NCBI GenBank assembly: GCA_913061315.1 | Contig: CAJXUC010000002.1 | Location: forward strand, 124,001-188,000 | Length of the DNA stretch: 64,000 bases | Direction: 5' to 3' | Origin: an uncultured Gammaproteobacteria bacterium | GTDB lineage: Bacteria; Pseudomonadota; Gammaproteobacteria; GCA-001735895 | In this document: piece after piece, positions 1 through 9,543 of the stretch | How the letters are laid out: the number at the start of each line of letters is the position of its first letter | How positions within the stretch are numbered: the stretch's first letter is position 1 | Program-made: the position numbers and the translations under genes | The notes under the pieces: model-generated | Seen by the model: only the letters and a program-made list of their open reading frames with translations | Told to the model about the DNA's origin: nothing | Database searches by the model: none

Positions 1-9
1 ATATAACTG

Positions 10-29
10 TTTATCGAGGGCCCGATAAA
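10..29. repeat. Small inverted repeat downstream of hisD
   Basis: A 7-bp arm (10-16) is repeated in inverted orientation at 23-29 around a GC-rich 6-base spacer. No T-run follows on either strand, so it is not a convincing intrinsic terminator. Positions 30-180 carry no coding signal that I can see. The role is unknown. Confidence 0.3.
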
Positions 30-180
30 TACACCTTTAAAACAATTGCCACCGAAAGGCCAAGGTAATAACCTTATCTCTAATTCTTAAATAGTAAGTA
101 AGTGAGATAGTTAATACCTGCGCCTAAAACTGTTCACTAAAAACACCTAAAGTCTCAAATCATTTTAAATATAAATTAGA

Positions 181-1479
181 TTACTTAATACGATATTCCG
201 CCGAACAAGCATGGGCAACCAATCCTTCTCCACGCGCTAACACAGAAGCAAGTTTACCTAACTCTGAGGCACCTGCGAGAGAACAGCCAATTAGGCTCGA
301 CCTTTTCTGAAAGTCGTAAACACCCAGTGGCGATGAAAAACGAGCGGTTCTAGAGGTCGGCAAGACGTGATTGGGTCCGGCACAATAATCACCCAATGCT
401 TCAGCGGTATAACGGCCCATAAAAATAGCACCCGCATGCCGAATGGATTTTGCCATAGCGGGCGCGTCGTCTACCGATAGCTCAAGATGTTCTGGGGCAA
501 TGTAATTAGTGATTTTTATCGCATCATCCATATCGGATACGTGAATCAGTGCGCCGCGTGCCGTAAGAGAAGCCCGAATAATATCTTGCCGAGGCATCTC
601 TTTAATTTGACGTTCGATACTCGCTTGAACCTGATCAAGAAAATCAGCATCTGGAGATAGCAATATCGCTTGCGCATTTTCGTCGTGCTCAGCCTGTGAA
701 AACAAATCCATTGCAATCCAGTCAGGGTCTGTTTTACCATCACAAACAACCAAGATCTCTGATGGCCCTGCAATCATGTCGATGCCCACTGTGCCAAATA
801 CCAATCGTTTTGCAGTCGCCACATAAATATTTCCAGGACCCACAATTTTATCAACCGCAGGAACTGTTTCTGTTCCATAAGTCAGAGCTGCAATTGCCTG
901 TGCGCCACCAATGGTAAAAACTCTGTCAACACCCGCAATATAGGCGGCGGCCAAAACAAGTTCGTTAATAACGCCTTTTGGGGTTGGAACCACCATAATC
1001 AATTCTTCAACGCCAGCCACCTTAGCTGGAACAGCGTTCATTAATACCGAGGAAGGGTAGGTTGCTTTGCCACCCGGCACATATAAACCGACTCGATCGA
1101 GTGGACTTACTTGCTGACCAAGCACTGTTCCATCTGCCTCCACATATTGCCACGACTCTATTTTTTGGTGCTCAGCATATGAGCGAATGCGCTCAGCTGC
1201 AGAATCAAGTGCATGGCGCTCAATATCAGATAAGCTTTGGTATGCTTTCTTTAACCGATCTCGTGATAGCTCTAAATCTGACGCGGCTTTAACCACCAAA
1301 CCATCAAACTTGTCGGTGTATTCCAATAGTGCCTGATCACCTTTTGACTTAATCGAGCGGATAATTCCATTAACCGTATCAAAAATAACCTGATCTGACT
1401 CGGCTTCCCATGCTAATAAATCTTTTAATTGGGACCCAAAGTTATTGGATTGACTGTCAAGACGTTTAATTTTAATCAT
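181..1479 (-). CDS. hisD: Histidinol dehydrogenase HisD
   Basis: Catalyses the last two steps of histidine synthesis, oxidising L-histidinol to histidine via histidinal with NAD and a zinc ion in the cytoplasm. The 432-aa length is normal. Visible family motifs are the GGKATYPSS nucleotide-site segment, [20 protein letters not shown] (zinc-ligand Gln/His region), APEHLEL and [18 protein letters not shown] (the C-terminal catalytic loop). It lies 5 bp downstream of hisG in the same direction, so the two are almost certainly cotranscribed. In many gammaproteobacteria hisC follows hisD; here the next 180 bases are non-coding and a hisC lies about 32 kb away. Confidence 0.97.
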   Translation of the reverse strand: MIKIKRLDSQSNNFGSQLKDLLAWEAESDQVIFDTVNGIIRSIKSKGDQALLEYTDKFDGLVVKAASDLELSRDRLKKAYQSLSDIERHALDSAAERIRSYAEHQKIESWQYVEADGTVLGQQVSPLDRVGLYVPGGKATYPSSVLMNAVPAKVAGVEELIMVVPTPKGVINELVLAAAYIAGVDRVFTIGGAQAIAALTYGTETVPAVDKIVGPGNIYVATAKRLVFGTVGIDMIAGPSEILVVCDGKTDPDWIAMDLFSQAEHDENAQAILLSPDADFLDQVQASIERQIKEMPRQDIIRASLTARGALIHVSDMDDAIKITNYIAPEHLELSVDDAPAMAKSIRHAGAIFMGRYTAEALGDYCAGPNHVLPTSRTARFSSPLGVYDFQKRSSLIGCSLAGASELGKLASVLARGEGLVAHACSAEYRIK

Positions 1480-1484
1480 AGCGA

Positions 1485-2117
1485 TTATTCCATCACTGCC
1501 TTTTGGATTCGAGAAACGAATTCTTTTATAGCCTGATTTTTCATTTTTTGCGAGGCCCTATTAACAATCAATCGTGACGTAATGTCCATAATATGTTCGA
1601 GTGGTGCCAGCCCATTTGCATTCAATGTATTACCCGTATCAACCAAGTCAACAATCAAGTCAGACAATCCAACAATTGGCGCCAACTCCATTGACCCATA
1701 GAGTTTTATCAATTCTACCTGGCGTCCCTGATCAAGAAAATACTGTCGTGCTATTCTAGGGTATTTAGTCGCCACCTTTAGCCGCCCAGAAGGTAATGGC
1801 TTATTAGGGAACCCCGCCGTCATTAATTTACAGCCTGAAATTTTCAAATCGACCCGTTCATACAGACCCTCACCACCATGTTCAAGTAAAACATCCTTAC
1901 CCGCGATGCCAATATCAGCAGCACCATATTGAACATACGTTGGGACGTCAGATGATCGAATCAACACCAGATTAATATTGGCATGGTTCGTTGGAAAGAT
2001 TAATTTTCTGCTAGTCAAAAGATCATCCACTGGTTCGATACCCACCCGTTTTAACAACGGTAGTGTTTCAGCTAAAATGCGACCTTTTGCGAGTGCAATG
2101 GTTAAGATTTGGGACAT
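1485..2117 (-). CDS. hisG: ATP phosphoribosyltransferase HisG, short form
   Basis: Catalyses the committed step of histidine synthesis, joining ATP and PRPP to form phosphoribosyl-ATP. At 210 aa it is the short form, which lacks the C-terminal regulatory ACT-like domain of the enterobacterial enzyme (about 299 aa). Short HisG enzymes need the HisRS-like partner HisZ for activity and feedback control; hisZ is not in this window. The IALAKGRI start and the phosphate-binding [14 protein letters not shown] segment are recognisable. It lies between murA and hisD, a common gammaproteobacterial order, and a perfect inverted repeat occupies the gap to murA. Confidence 0.96.
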   Translation of the reverse strand: MSQILTIALAKGRILAETLPLLKRVGIEPVDDLLTSRKLIFPTNHANINLVLIRSSDVPTYVQYGAADIGIAGKDVLLEHGGEGLYERVDLKISGCKLMTAGFPNKPLPSGRLKVATKYPRIARQYFLDQGRQVELIKLYGSMELAPIVGLSDLIVDLVDTGNTLNANGLAPLEHIMDITSRLIVNRASQKMKNQAIKEFVSRIQKAVME

Positions 2118-2163
2118 AATTATGTTATCAAATAGATTCAGTTCAATCAGGTCTGGTTTAATT

Positions 2164-2186
2164 TAGTCTAAAGTACATTTAGACTA
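2164..2186. repeat. Perfect 9-bp inverted repeat between murA and hisG
   Basis: Arms 2164-2172 and 2178-2186 are exact reverse complements around a 5-base spacer, inside the 73-bp murA-hisG gap. No T-run follows in the direction of transcription, so it is a poor intrinsic terminator. It may be an operator for hisG or a processing/stability hairpin in the mRNA. Confidence 0.5.
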
Positions 2187-2190
2187 GACT

Positions 2191-3471
<1,281 letters not shown>

Positions 3472-3590
3472 TTAAACGCAATGTATTCTACCAGATGTTG
3501 CCGATAATGACTGACAAGAATACAAGCCCTTTTGGTTGAATGTTATTTAACAGAAACGTAAGAAACACCTCTATTAAAAAAGGCTAATTT

Positions 3591-4193
3591 TTATTGATTT
3601 CTCTCACTCAACAGTTTAATGAGACCTTCAACACCATTCTTCGTAATTTCTCTGGAAAAACTAGAACGATAATTCGTTACGAGACTGATACCATCAACCT
3701 GGATGTCATAAACCTGCCAGCCTTGTTTACCTCGCTTTAAGCTGTAGTTCAGTGGAATAGCTGATCCACCTGTTTGAGTGACCTCGGTTTTTACCTTCAC
3801 CTTACCTTTCTCAACTGAACCAAGCATATCCAAATAATTAACTTCCTGATTATTATATTCTAATAACGCTTTGCCATAAGTTCGAATCAACAACGTTTTA
3901 AACTCATGAACAATTCTCATTTTTTGTTCGTCGTTAAATTCTTTTCGATGACGATATAGAGCTAAATTGGTCATAGCCACAAAGTTAAAATGTGGTAGCA
4001 CCACCTCGTCAACCAGAGCAAATAATTTATCCGGATTGGCTCGATAATCATTTGAATTTAGTTTAATTTCTTCTAGGACTCGATCTGTCGCGAGCTTGAT
4101 CAACTGCTGCGGACCAACTTCAGTAGACAACACGTTCTGGCTAAATAACGCCATAAGCAATAGGAACTTGATCATTATGCATTTTTTTAACAT
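3591..4193 (-). CDS. mlaC: MlaC-like periplasmic phospholipid-binding protein
   Basis: MlaC shuttles phospholipid between the outer membrane and the inner-membrane MlaFEDB complex, helping to keep the outer leaflet asymmetric. The 200-aa product has an N-terminal signal peptide (hydrophobic core about residues 8-20, probable cleavage after VLS). The family pattern is clear: ANPDKLFALVDEVVLPHF, an LLIRTYGKALLEYNN segment, and WQVYDIQVDGISLVTNYR near the C-terminus. The ATG at 4193 follows an AAGG ribosome site. In relatives this gene lies in mlaFEDCB next to murA; here neither the ATPase, permease, MCE protein nor STAS protein is adjacent, so it is an orphan in this window. Confidence 0.9.
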   Translation of the reverse strand: MLKKCIMIKFLLLMALFSQNVLSTEVGPQQLIKLATDRVLEEIKLNSNDYRANPDKLFALVDEVVLPHFNFVAMTNLALYRHRKEFNDEQKMRIVHEFKTLLIRTYGKALLEYNNQEVNYLDMLGSVEKGKVKVKTEVTQTGGSAIPLNYSLKRGKQGWQVYDIQVDGISLVTNYRSSFSREITKNGVEGLIKLLSERNQ

Positions 4194-4594
4194 TTGGTTT
4201 ACCTTAACCTAAACTTTTAAAATTAAATAACTGGATCTTAACGACTGTAGTTTAAATGAGACTGACTAAACGGTTAATAAATCATAATGATTGAAACATT
4301 AGATTTTACCCCACTCAATTTAATTCCTGAATTAAATAAAAAGCTGGCTTAACTGCATAATATGCACAAAGGCACTAAGTATACTAACAATTGAAATCTG
4401 ATATCACCACTCAAATTATTAATGGAGAATCATATTAAATTGTAGCAAATAATTTCCACATTTAGTCATTTAGATCAATCATTCAAAATAAGGTTCTTAC
4501 GAAAGGATTTTGAGTCAAACTAAACGAATTTTACTGGCATATCCGAGAGAGAGTCGTTAGTGTTCGCCTCCCTAGAAAACTTAAAATGAAAATT
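4194..4594. other. Divergent intergenic region mlaC/fabA
   Basis: About 400 bp of AT-rich sequence between two divergently transcribed genes, so it should hold promoters for both. I see a 13-bp palindrome at 4280-4292 (arms of six around one base) but no recognisable FadR or FabR operator and no small ORF with a good ribosome site. Confidence 0.5.
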
Positions 4595-5122
4595 ATGGTA
4601 AATCCATTAACTGATAAGAATAATTTCAGCTACGACGAGCTAATTCGTTGTGGAAAAGGCGAGGTTTTTGGAGAAGGTAATGCCTTGCTCCCGTTACCCC
4701 CAATGCTAATGTTTGATAGGATTACTAGTATCACTGAACAAGGTGGAGAGTTTGATAAAGGTCAGATTGTGGCTGAACTTGATATCAACCCAGACCTGTG
4801 GTTCTTTAAATGCCATTTTGATACAGATCCTGTTATGCCAGGCTGCCTAGGGTTAGACGCTATGTGGCAACTGATTGGGTTTTATTTAGGCTGGAAAGGT
4901 GGGCCAGGCCATGGCAGAGCGCTCGGTGCTGGCGAAGTGAAATTCTTTGGTCAAGTTTTACCCACTGCAGAAAAAGTGACTTATCGAATAAGCATTAAGC
5001 GTCTGATTATGCGAAAACTTGTAATGGGTATTGCAGATGGCATTATGGAGGTAGATGGTCGTGAAATTTACTCCGCTAAAGATTTACGCGTTGGATTATT
5101 CACCTCTACTGACAGCTTTTAA
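4595..5122 (+). CDS. fabA: 3-hydroxydecanoyl-ACP dehydratase/isomerase FabA
   Basis: Dehydrates 3-hydroxydecanoyl-ACP and isomerises the trans-2 to the cis-3 product, the entry point of anaerobic unsaturated fatty acid synthesis. The start at 4595 gives 175 aa, close to the usual 172; an in-frame ATG at 4586 is the alternative and neither has a clear Shine-Dalgarno. The hot-dog active site is intact: the catalytic His is at residue 74 in [10 protein letters not shown] and the Asp at residue 88 in [11 protein letters not shown]. The partner fabB, often adjacent in Pseudomonas-like genomes, is not next to it. It sits where the mlaFED genes would be expected in the E. coli gene order. Confidence 0.96.
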   Translation: MVNPLTDKNNFSYDELIRCGKGEVFGEGNALLPLPPMLMFDRITSITEQGGEFDKGQIVAELDINPDLWFFKCHFDTDPVMPGCLGLDAMWQLIGFYLGWKGGPGHGRALGAGEVKFFGQVLPTAEKVTYRISIKRLIMRKLVMGIADGIMEVDGREIYSAKDLRVGLFTSTDSF

Positions 5123-5152
5123 TATCTATTAGCATAGGTTTAATAATAAATC

Positions 5153-6133
5153 ATGTTACTTGCGTTTAGCGCCATAATTTTTGGTCTTATACTACTTGTT
5201 TGGAGTGCGGATAAGTTCGTCGAAGGAGCGACATCACTGGCGCATCATTTGGGCGTTTCACCGCTCATAATCGGCATCACTATTATTGGTTTTGGTACAT
5301 CGGCGCCTGAAATTCTAGTGTCCATCGTTGCTGTTGTGGAAGGCACACCCGATATCGCTATCGGAAATGCACTGGGGTCCAACATTGCTAATATCGGTTT
5401 AATATTAGGCGTTACTGCTTTTATTACACCCATACCCATTGCAAAAGGCCTATTTAGAAGGGAATACCCCTTGCTTGTGATTGCAACAGTCTTATTAACT
5501 TTATGTCTGATCGATGGATCACTCGATCAAATCGATGGCCTTACCCTACTTCTAGTGCTTGCGGCTATTTTAATTTACCTGATTAAGTCTCATCAAAATG
5601 ATCGAAAAAAGAATGATATTGAGGACAAACTAGCTGAAGCAATACCTGAAAATATAACACTAATTTCAGCAATCATCTGGTCGCTTGTAGGTCTTACTGC
5701 TCTCGTTGGCAGCTCCAAGATTTTGGTTTGGGGAGCGACTGACATCGCACAGGCACTGGGCGTTAGTGAGCTCATTATAGGATTGACAGTTATCGCCTTA
5801 GGTACGAGCTTACCCGAGCTGGCGGCCTCTATCGTTAGCTTAAAGAAAGGGGTGCCCGACATGGCCATTGGTAATATTATTGGTTCTAATCTCTTTAACT
5901 CACTTGCCGTCATCGGTCTTCCCGCCCTAGTTACAGACTTCAGTATTAACACCCATGCAGTCACCCGCGACCTACCCGTTGTCGTAGGTCTAACTATTTT
6001 ACTATTTTGTTTTTCTTTCTTTCCTACCTCTCCAAACCAGTCATTATCTCGTCTGAAAGGATTGTGCCTGCTTTGCTGCTTTGTAATTTATCAATTATAT
6101 TTGTATTATGGCGTCATGGTGGGAAACATCTGA
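5153..6133 (+). CDS. yrbG: Sodium/calcium exchanger family protein YrbG
   Basis: Inner-membrane CaCA-family antiporter, probably exchanging Na+ or H+ for Ca2+. The 326-aa protein has about ten hydrophobic segments and the two inverted alpha-repeats that define the family: GTSAPEILVS with GNALGSNIANIG in the N-terminal half, and GTSLPELAAS with GNIIGSNLFNS in the C-terminal half. It begins the conserved yrbG-kdsD-kdsC-lptCAB block, and its stop codon is 1 bp before the kdsD start. The true ion is not established for most YrbG proteins; the family assignment is secure. Confidence 0.92.
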   Translation: MLLAFSAIIFGLILLVWSADKFVEGATSLAHHLGVSPLIIGITIIGFGTSAPEILVSIVAVVEGTPDIAIGNALGSNIANIGLILGVTAFITPIPIAKGLFRREYPLLVIATVLLTLCLIDGSLDQIDGLTLLLVLAAILIYLIKSHQNDRKKNDIEDKLAEAIPENITLISAIIWSLVGLTALVGSSKILVWGATDIAQALGVSELIIGLTVIALGTSLPELAASIVSLKKGVPDMAIGNIIGSNLFNSLAVIGLPALVTDFSINTHAVTRDLPVVVGLTILLFCFSFFPTSPNQSLSRLKGLCLLCCFVIYQLYLYYGVMVGNI

Positions 6134-6134
6134 A

Positions 6135-7109
6135 ATGAGTCAACACGCATATTTAAGTTTAGGTATTGCTGTCTTAAAGGCTGAAGCTGAGGCCATTGCT
6201 GAATTGTGCAATCGCTTAGACTCAGGGTTTGAACAGGCCTGCGAATTAATCCTTAACTGTCAGGGCCGCATTGTCGTAACGGGAATGGGGAAATCGGGCC
6301 ACATAGGAAATAAAATTGCAGCAACCTTGGCAAGTACCGGTTCACCCGCTTTTTTTATGCACTCTGGCGAAGCTAGCCATGGCGATCTAGGCATGATTAC
6401 CAAGCACGATCTGGTCATTGCTTTATCGAACTCTGGGGAAACAAATGAAATCACATCGTTACTGCCAATGCTCAAGAGGATGGGTATATCACTCATCGCA
6501 TTGACCGGAAAACCACAATCGACTCTCGCAAAAACAGCTGATATCCACCTTGATATAAGTGTGAGTAAAGAAGCTTGTCCACTTGGACTCGCACCCACAT
6601 CGAGTACCACTGCATCGCTGGCGATGGGTGACGCACTCGCAATCGCGGTGTTACAAGTTCGTGGATTTACCGAAGACGATTTTGCCATGTCCCATCCTGG
6701 TGGTAATTTGGGCAGGAGACTGTTACTCAGGGTAAGTGACATTATGCATACTGGTGACAAAATACCTTTAGTGAGTGAAGATTCAAGCCTGAAAGCAACA
6801 CTACTTGAGATGACTAACAAGGGCCTTGGCATGGCTGGCGTGATTGACCCAAATAATAATGTACTTCTAGGCATTTATACTGACGGTGACCTTAGAAGAA
6901 CCTTTGAAAAAATGCCCAATATCGAAACAGCAAGCGTTAAAGACTATATGACCACTAATTGCATCACTATTGATGCGCACAGCATTGCCAGTGAGGCCAT
7001 AAAAGTCATGCATGATTGTAAAATAAACGCTTTGATGGTGGTGGATGAGGATAAGATCGTTCAGGGTGCATTGAACATGCATGACTTATTTAGAGCCGGC
7101 GTGGTTTAA
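6135..7109 (+). CDS. kdsD: D-arabinose 5-phosphate isomerase KdsD
   Basis: Converts ribulose 5-phosphate to arabinose 5-phosphate, the first step toward KDO for LPS inner core. The ATG at 6135, giving 324 aa, is preferred over an upstream start at 6108 because it follows the yrbG stop directly and matches the family N-terminus. A sugar isomerase (SIS) domain occupies the first half, with GMGKSGHIG at 50-58, SNSGETNE, and the KEACPLGLAPTSSTTA segment. Two CBS domains follow (about 200-324), starting at DIMHTGDKIP and ending MHDLFRAGVV. kdsC follows 2 bp later, so the two are translationally close. Confidence 0.97.
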   Translation: MSQHAYLSLGIAVLKAEAEAIAELCNRLDSGFEQACELILNCQGRIVVTGMGKSGHIGNKIAATLASTGSPAFFMHSGEASHGDLGMITKHDLVIALSNSGETNEITSLLPMLKRMGISLIALTGKPQSTLAKTADIHLDISVSKEACPLGLAPTSSTTASLAMGDALAIAVLQVRGFTEDDFAMSHPGGNLGRRLLLRVSDIMHTGDKIPLVSEDSSLKATLLEMTNKGLGMAGVIDPNNNVLLGIYTDGDLRRTFEKMPNIETASVKDYMTTNCITIDAHSIASEAIKVMHDCKINALMVVDEDKIVQGALNMHDLFRAGVV

Positions 7110-7111
7110 AA

Positions 7112-7660
7112 ATGAATCAAACACTGAACGTGTCTGCAGAGACCATCAAAAATAAAGCTCAAAAAATCAAACTCGTCATTTTTGATATTGATGGTGTACT
7201 CACTAATGGTGATCTCCAATTTGACAATGAGGGTAACGAATACAAAACCTTCAACTCGCTCGATGGTCACGGCATTCGTATGCTGCTCGCCAGCGGTATT
7301 AAAGTCGCTATTATTACTGGGCGACAGTCAGAACTCGTCAAAAATCGCATGAATGACCTCGGCGTTGAACTAGTTTTTCAAGGGTGCCGAGATAAACGCC
7401 CCGCATTCCAAACATTGCTTGATCGAACCCGACTAAAAAAATCGCAAATTGCTTACATGGGCGACGACCTTCCTGACTTGACCGTAATGACCCAGGTTGG
7501 TTTAGCCGTGGCGGTTCGTAATGCACATGTATTCGTTAAAGAAAATGCACACCTGGTGACTGAGTTAACCGGTGGATCGGGTGCAGTGCGAGAAATAACT
7601 GATTTTATTTTGCGATGTCAAAATTTATTAGATGATCTGCAAACTTCGTACCTAAAATGA
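7112..7660 (+). CDS. kdsC: KDO-8-phosphate phosphatase KdsC
   Basis: HAD-superfamily phosphatase that removes phosphate from 3-deoxy-D-manno-octulosonate 8-phosphate to give KDO. Motif I is FDIDGVLTNG, with the nucleophile Asp25 and acid/base Asp27; motif II is the Thr in ITGRQSE, and motif IV is MGDDLPDL. At 182 aa with no cap domain it has the C0-type HAD architecture that works as a tetramer. It lies between kdsD (2-bp gap) and lptC (4-bp overlap), which places KDO synthesis in the same transcript as LPS export. Confidence 0.96.
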   Translation: MNQTLNVSAETIKNKAQKIKLVIFDIDGVLTNGDLQFDNEGNEYKTFNSLDGHGIRMLLASGIKVAIITGRQSELVKNRMNDLGVELVFQGCRDKRPAFQTLLDRTRLKKSQIAYMGDDLPDLTVMTQVGLAVAVRNAHVFVKENAHLVTELTGGSGAVREITDFILRCQNLLDDLQTSYLK

Positions 7661-8220
7661 TGAGTAAAATAAAAACTCTGCTAGTTTCAACAATTGCAGT
7701 AGCCACCATCGCCGCCGTTACTATCGGATGGTTTTACGAACCCAAGATAACAGTCAGTCGCTCAGACCTTGAAATCCCAACCAACATAGATTACTTCTTA
7801 GCAGAGCTGCAATATAAGTCAATGAATGAACAGGGTAATCTCGATTTTGAGATGCAAAGCCCTTATCTAGAACACTTGATAGCCTCAAACATTAGCCTCA
7901 TCGATCAACCTACAATACAAATTTATCGTAATCTAAATGACTGGCAGATAGAGTCACTGACGGGTAAATTGTTCCATCAACAAAATAGTCTGCAGTTAGC
8001 AAAAAATGTAGTCATGCATCGCATGGGTAAGAATCCATTGCATGTTCGAACTGAAGTTATATTATTTCAACCTGATCTTGGTCTTATTAGTACCAGTGAA
8101 GCTATTGAAATCAAATCAGACACAGCCGTCATTCATGGCAGTGCAGCCACTTTCGATTTAAAAAACAGGGTGTATTCATTAAAAAACACTAAGGCCATTT
8201 ACCGCCATGAAAATAGTTAA
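7657..8220 (+). CDS. lptC: LPS export protein LptC
   Basis: Bitopic inner-membrane protein that passes LPS from the LptBFG transporter to periplasmic LptA. The 187-aa protein has one N-terminal membrane segment (about residues 8-26) followed by a periplasmic beta-jellyroll. LptC sequences diverge widely, so the call rests on the length, the anchor, weak family patterns (the Y-x-AELQYKSMNEQGNLDFEM region) and the invariant order kdsC-lptC-lptA-lptB. It overlaps kdsC by 4 bp and lptA by 14 bp. Confidence 0.92.
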   Translation: MMSKIKTLLVSTIAVATIAAVTIGWFYEPKITVSRSDLEIPTNIDYFLAELQYKSMNEQGNLDFEMQSPYLEHLIASNISLIDQPTIQIYRNLNDWQIESLTGKLFHQQNSLQLAKNVVMHRMGKNPLHVRTEVILFQPDLGLISTSEAIEIKSDTAVIHGSAATFDLKNRVYSLKNTKAIYRHENS

Positions 8221-8701
8221 GTTCATATGCCTGTTGGGTTTGCTGCTGCCTAATCAAGTGCTGTCTAAAACTGCAGACAATGAGCAACCCATCCATGTTG
8301 AAGCGGACAGTCTTGAAGTCAGAGAAAACGACAATATCAGTATCTATACGGGTGATGTAAAGTTAACACAGGGCAGCTTAGAGATACGATCTGATCGACT
8401 CACCCTATACTTCGACGATAACAAAATACTCACATTAATGAAAATGGCTGGCTCACCCGCTACCTTAAAGCAACTTAACGATAGTGATGTTGTAATCACT
8501 GGCCAAGCGATGACGATTGAATACCGCGAATCTGAATCAACTCTTTTATTGTTTGATAAGGCAAAGTTAACTCAAGGTGAAGATGTTATTGAAAGCAATA
8601 AAATTCACTTCAACATTGTTAGCAATAACATAGAGGCTGGTGGTGCAGAGCCAGAAAATCGAGTGCGCATGTTAATCCAGCCCAAACAGCCCACTAATTA
8701 G
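8207..8701 (+). CDS. lptA: LPS transport periplasmic protein LptA
   Basis: Periplasmic bridge protein that forms the beta-jellyroll filament carrying LPS to LptDE. The 164-aa precursor has a short signal peptide (hydrophobic residues about 5-19, cleavage probably after VLS). The OstA/LptA fold is seen in PIHVEADSLEVRENDNISIYTGDVKLTQG, whose VEAD and Y-x-GDV-x-L-x-QG pattern is characteristic (two parts: PIHVEADSLEV and YTGDVKLTQG). Its start overlaps the end of lptC and lptB follows by 12 bp. No unusual extension is visible. Confidence 0.94.
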   Translation: MKIVKFICLLGLLLPNQVLSKTADNEQPIHVEADSLEVRENDNISIYTGDVKLTQGSLEIRSDRLTLYFDDNKILTLMKMAGSPATLKQLNDSDVVITGQAMTIEYRESESTLLLFDKAKLTQGEDVIESNKIHFNIVSNNIEAGGAEPENRVRMLIQPKQPTN

Positions 8702-8713
8702 TAATCGAAGTTG

Positions 8714-9457
8714 ATGACAAAAGACGCAGTATCCCATCGACTCGAAGCCTTTGAGTTAGCAAAATCCTACAACCAAAGATCAGTTGTAAAGTCCGTATCT
8801 ATAAATATTCAAAGCGGCGACATTGTCGGTCTACTCGGTCCAAATGGTGCCGGTAAAACCACCTGCTTCTATATGATTGTCGGCTTGGTTAGTAACGACT
8901 CTGGTCAAATAAAACTGGATGGCCGATCAATTGATCACCTGCCTATTGATAAGCGCGCGCGCCAAGGCATTGGTTACCTACCGCAAGAGCCCTCTGTTTT
9001 TCGCAATCTTTCCGTAGAAGACAATATTAAAGCGGTTTTACAGCTTAGAAAAGACTTAAACAATAAACAGCGAAATCAATTACTAGACAGCTTGTTAGAT
9101 GACTTCCAAATTGGCCATATCCGCCTCAATAAGGGCATAACATTGTCAGGAGGCGAGCGCCGGCGAGTTGAAATTGCGCGTGCCCTCGCAAATGAACCCC
9201 TTTTCATCTTACTCGATGAACCCTTTGCTGGCGTCGATCCAATTTCTGTCATTGATATTCAAAATATTATCCGCCAGCTTGCTGATCGGAACATAGGTGT
9301 GCTGATTACAGACCACAATGTGCGTGAAACCTTGGGTATCTGCGATAGAGCTTATGTTATGGGTGATGGCGTCATTTTAACTGAAGGTGATTCAAAGCAT
9401 ATCTTAGAAAATAAAATTGTTAGAAAGATTTACCTAGGAAAGAATTTTAAGCTATAA
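8714..9457 (+). CDS. lptB: LPS export ABC transporter ATPase LptB
   Basis: Cytoplasmic ATPase of LptB2FG, which extracts LPS from the inner membrane. The ATG at 8714 (247 aa) is chosen over a TTG 3 bp upstream. Walker A is GPNGAGKTT (42-50), the Q-loop is [14 protein letters not shown], the signature is [15 protein letters not shown] and Walker B ends [12 protein letters not shown], followed by the TDHNVRET switch His. The branched-chain-type fold with the conserved YLPQ segment distinguishes LptB from other ATPases. It ends the export block; rpoN starts 86 bp later. Confidence 0.97.
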   Translation: MTKDAVSHRLEAFELAKSYNQRSVVKSVSINIQSGDIVGLLGPNGAGKTTCFYMIVGLVSNDSGQIKLDGRSIDHLPIDKRARQGIGYLPQEPSVFRNLSVEDNIKAVLQLRKDLNNKQRNQLLDSLLDDFQIGHIRLNKGITLSGGERRRVEIARALANEPLFILLDEPFAGVDPISVIDIQNIIRQLADRNIGVLITDHNVRETLGICDRAYVMGDGVILTEGDSKHILENKIVRKIYLGKNFKL

Positions 9458-9543
9458 CTCTAGTTATGAGACTTAATATAATTATCCGTAATGACACACA
9501 ATAAAAATATCAACGACCTCTCATTCTTGGATCATGTCCATCT

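Noticed and set aside
10..29. Inverted repeat near the left edge as a hisD terminator
   Set aside because: No T-run follows on the minus strand within reach and it is 150 bp from the stop codon; kept only as a low-confidence repeat.
4280..4292. 13-bp palindrome upstream of fabA as a Fur, FabR or FadR site
   Set aside because: It matches none of the known consensus sequences; palindromes of this size occur by chance in AT-rich DNA.
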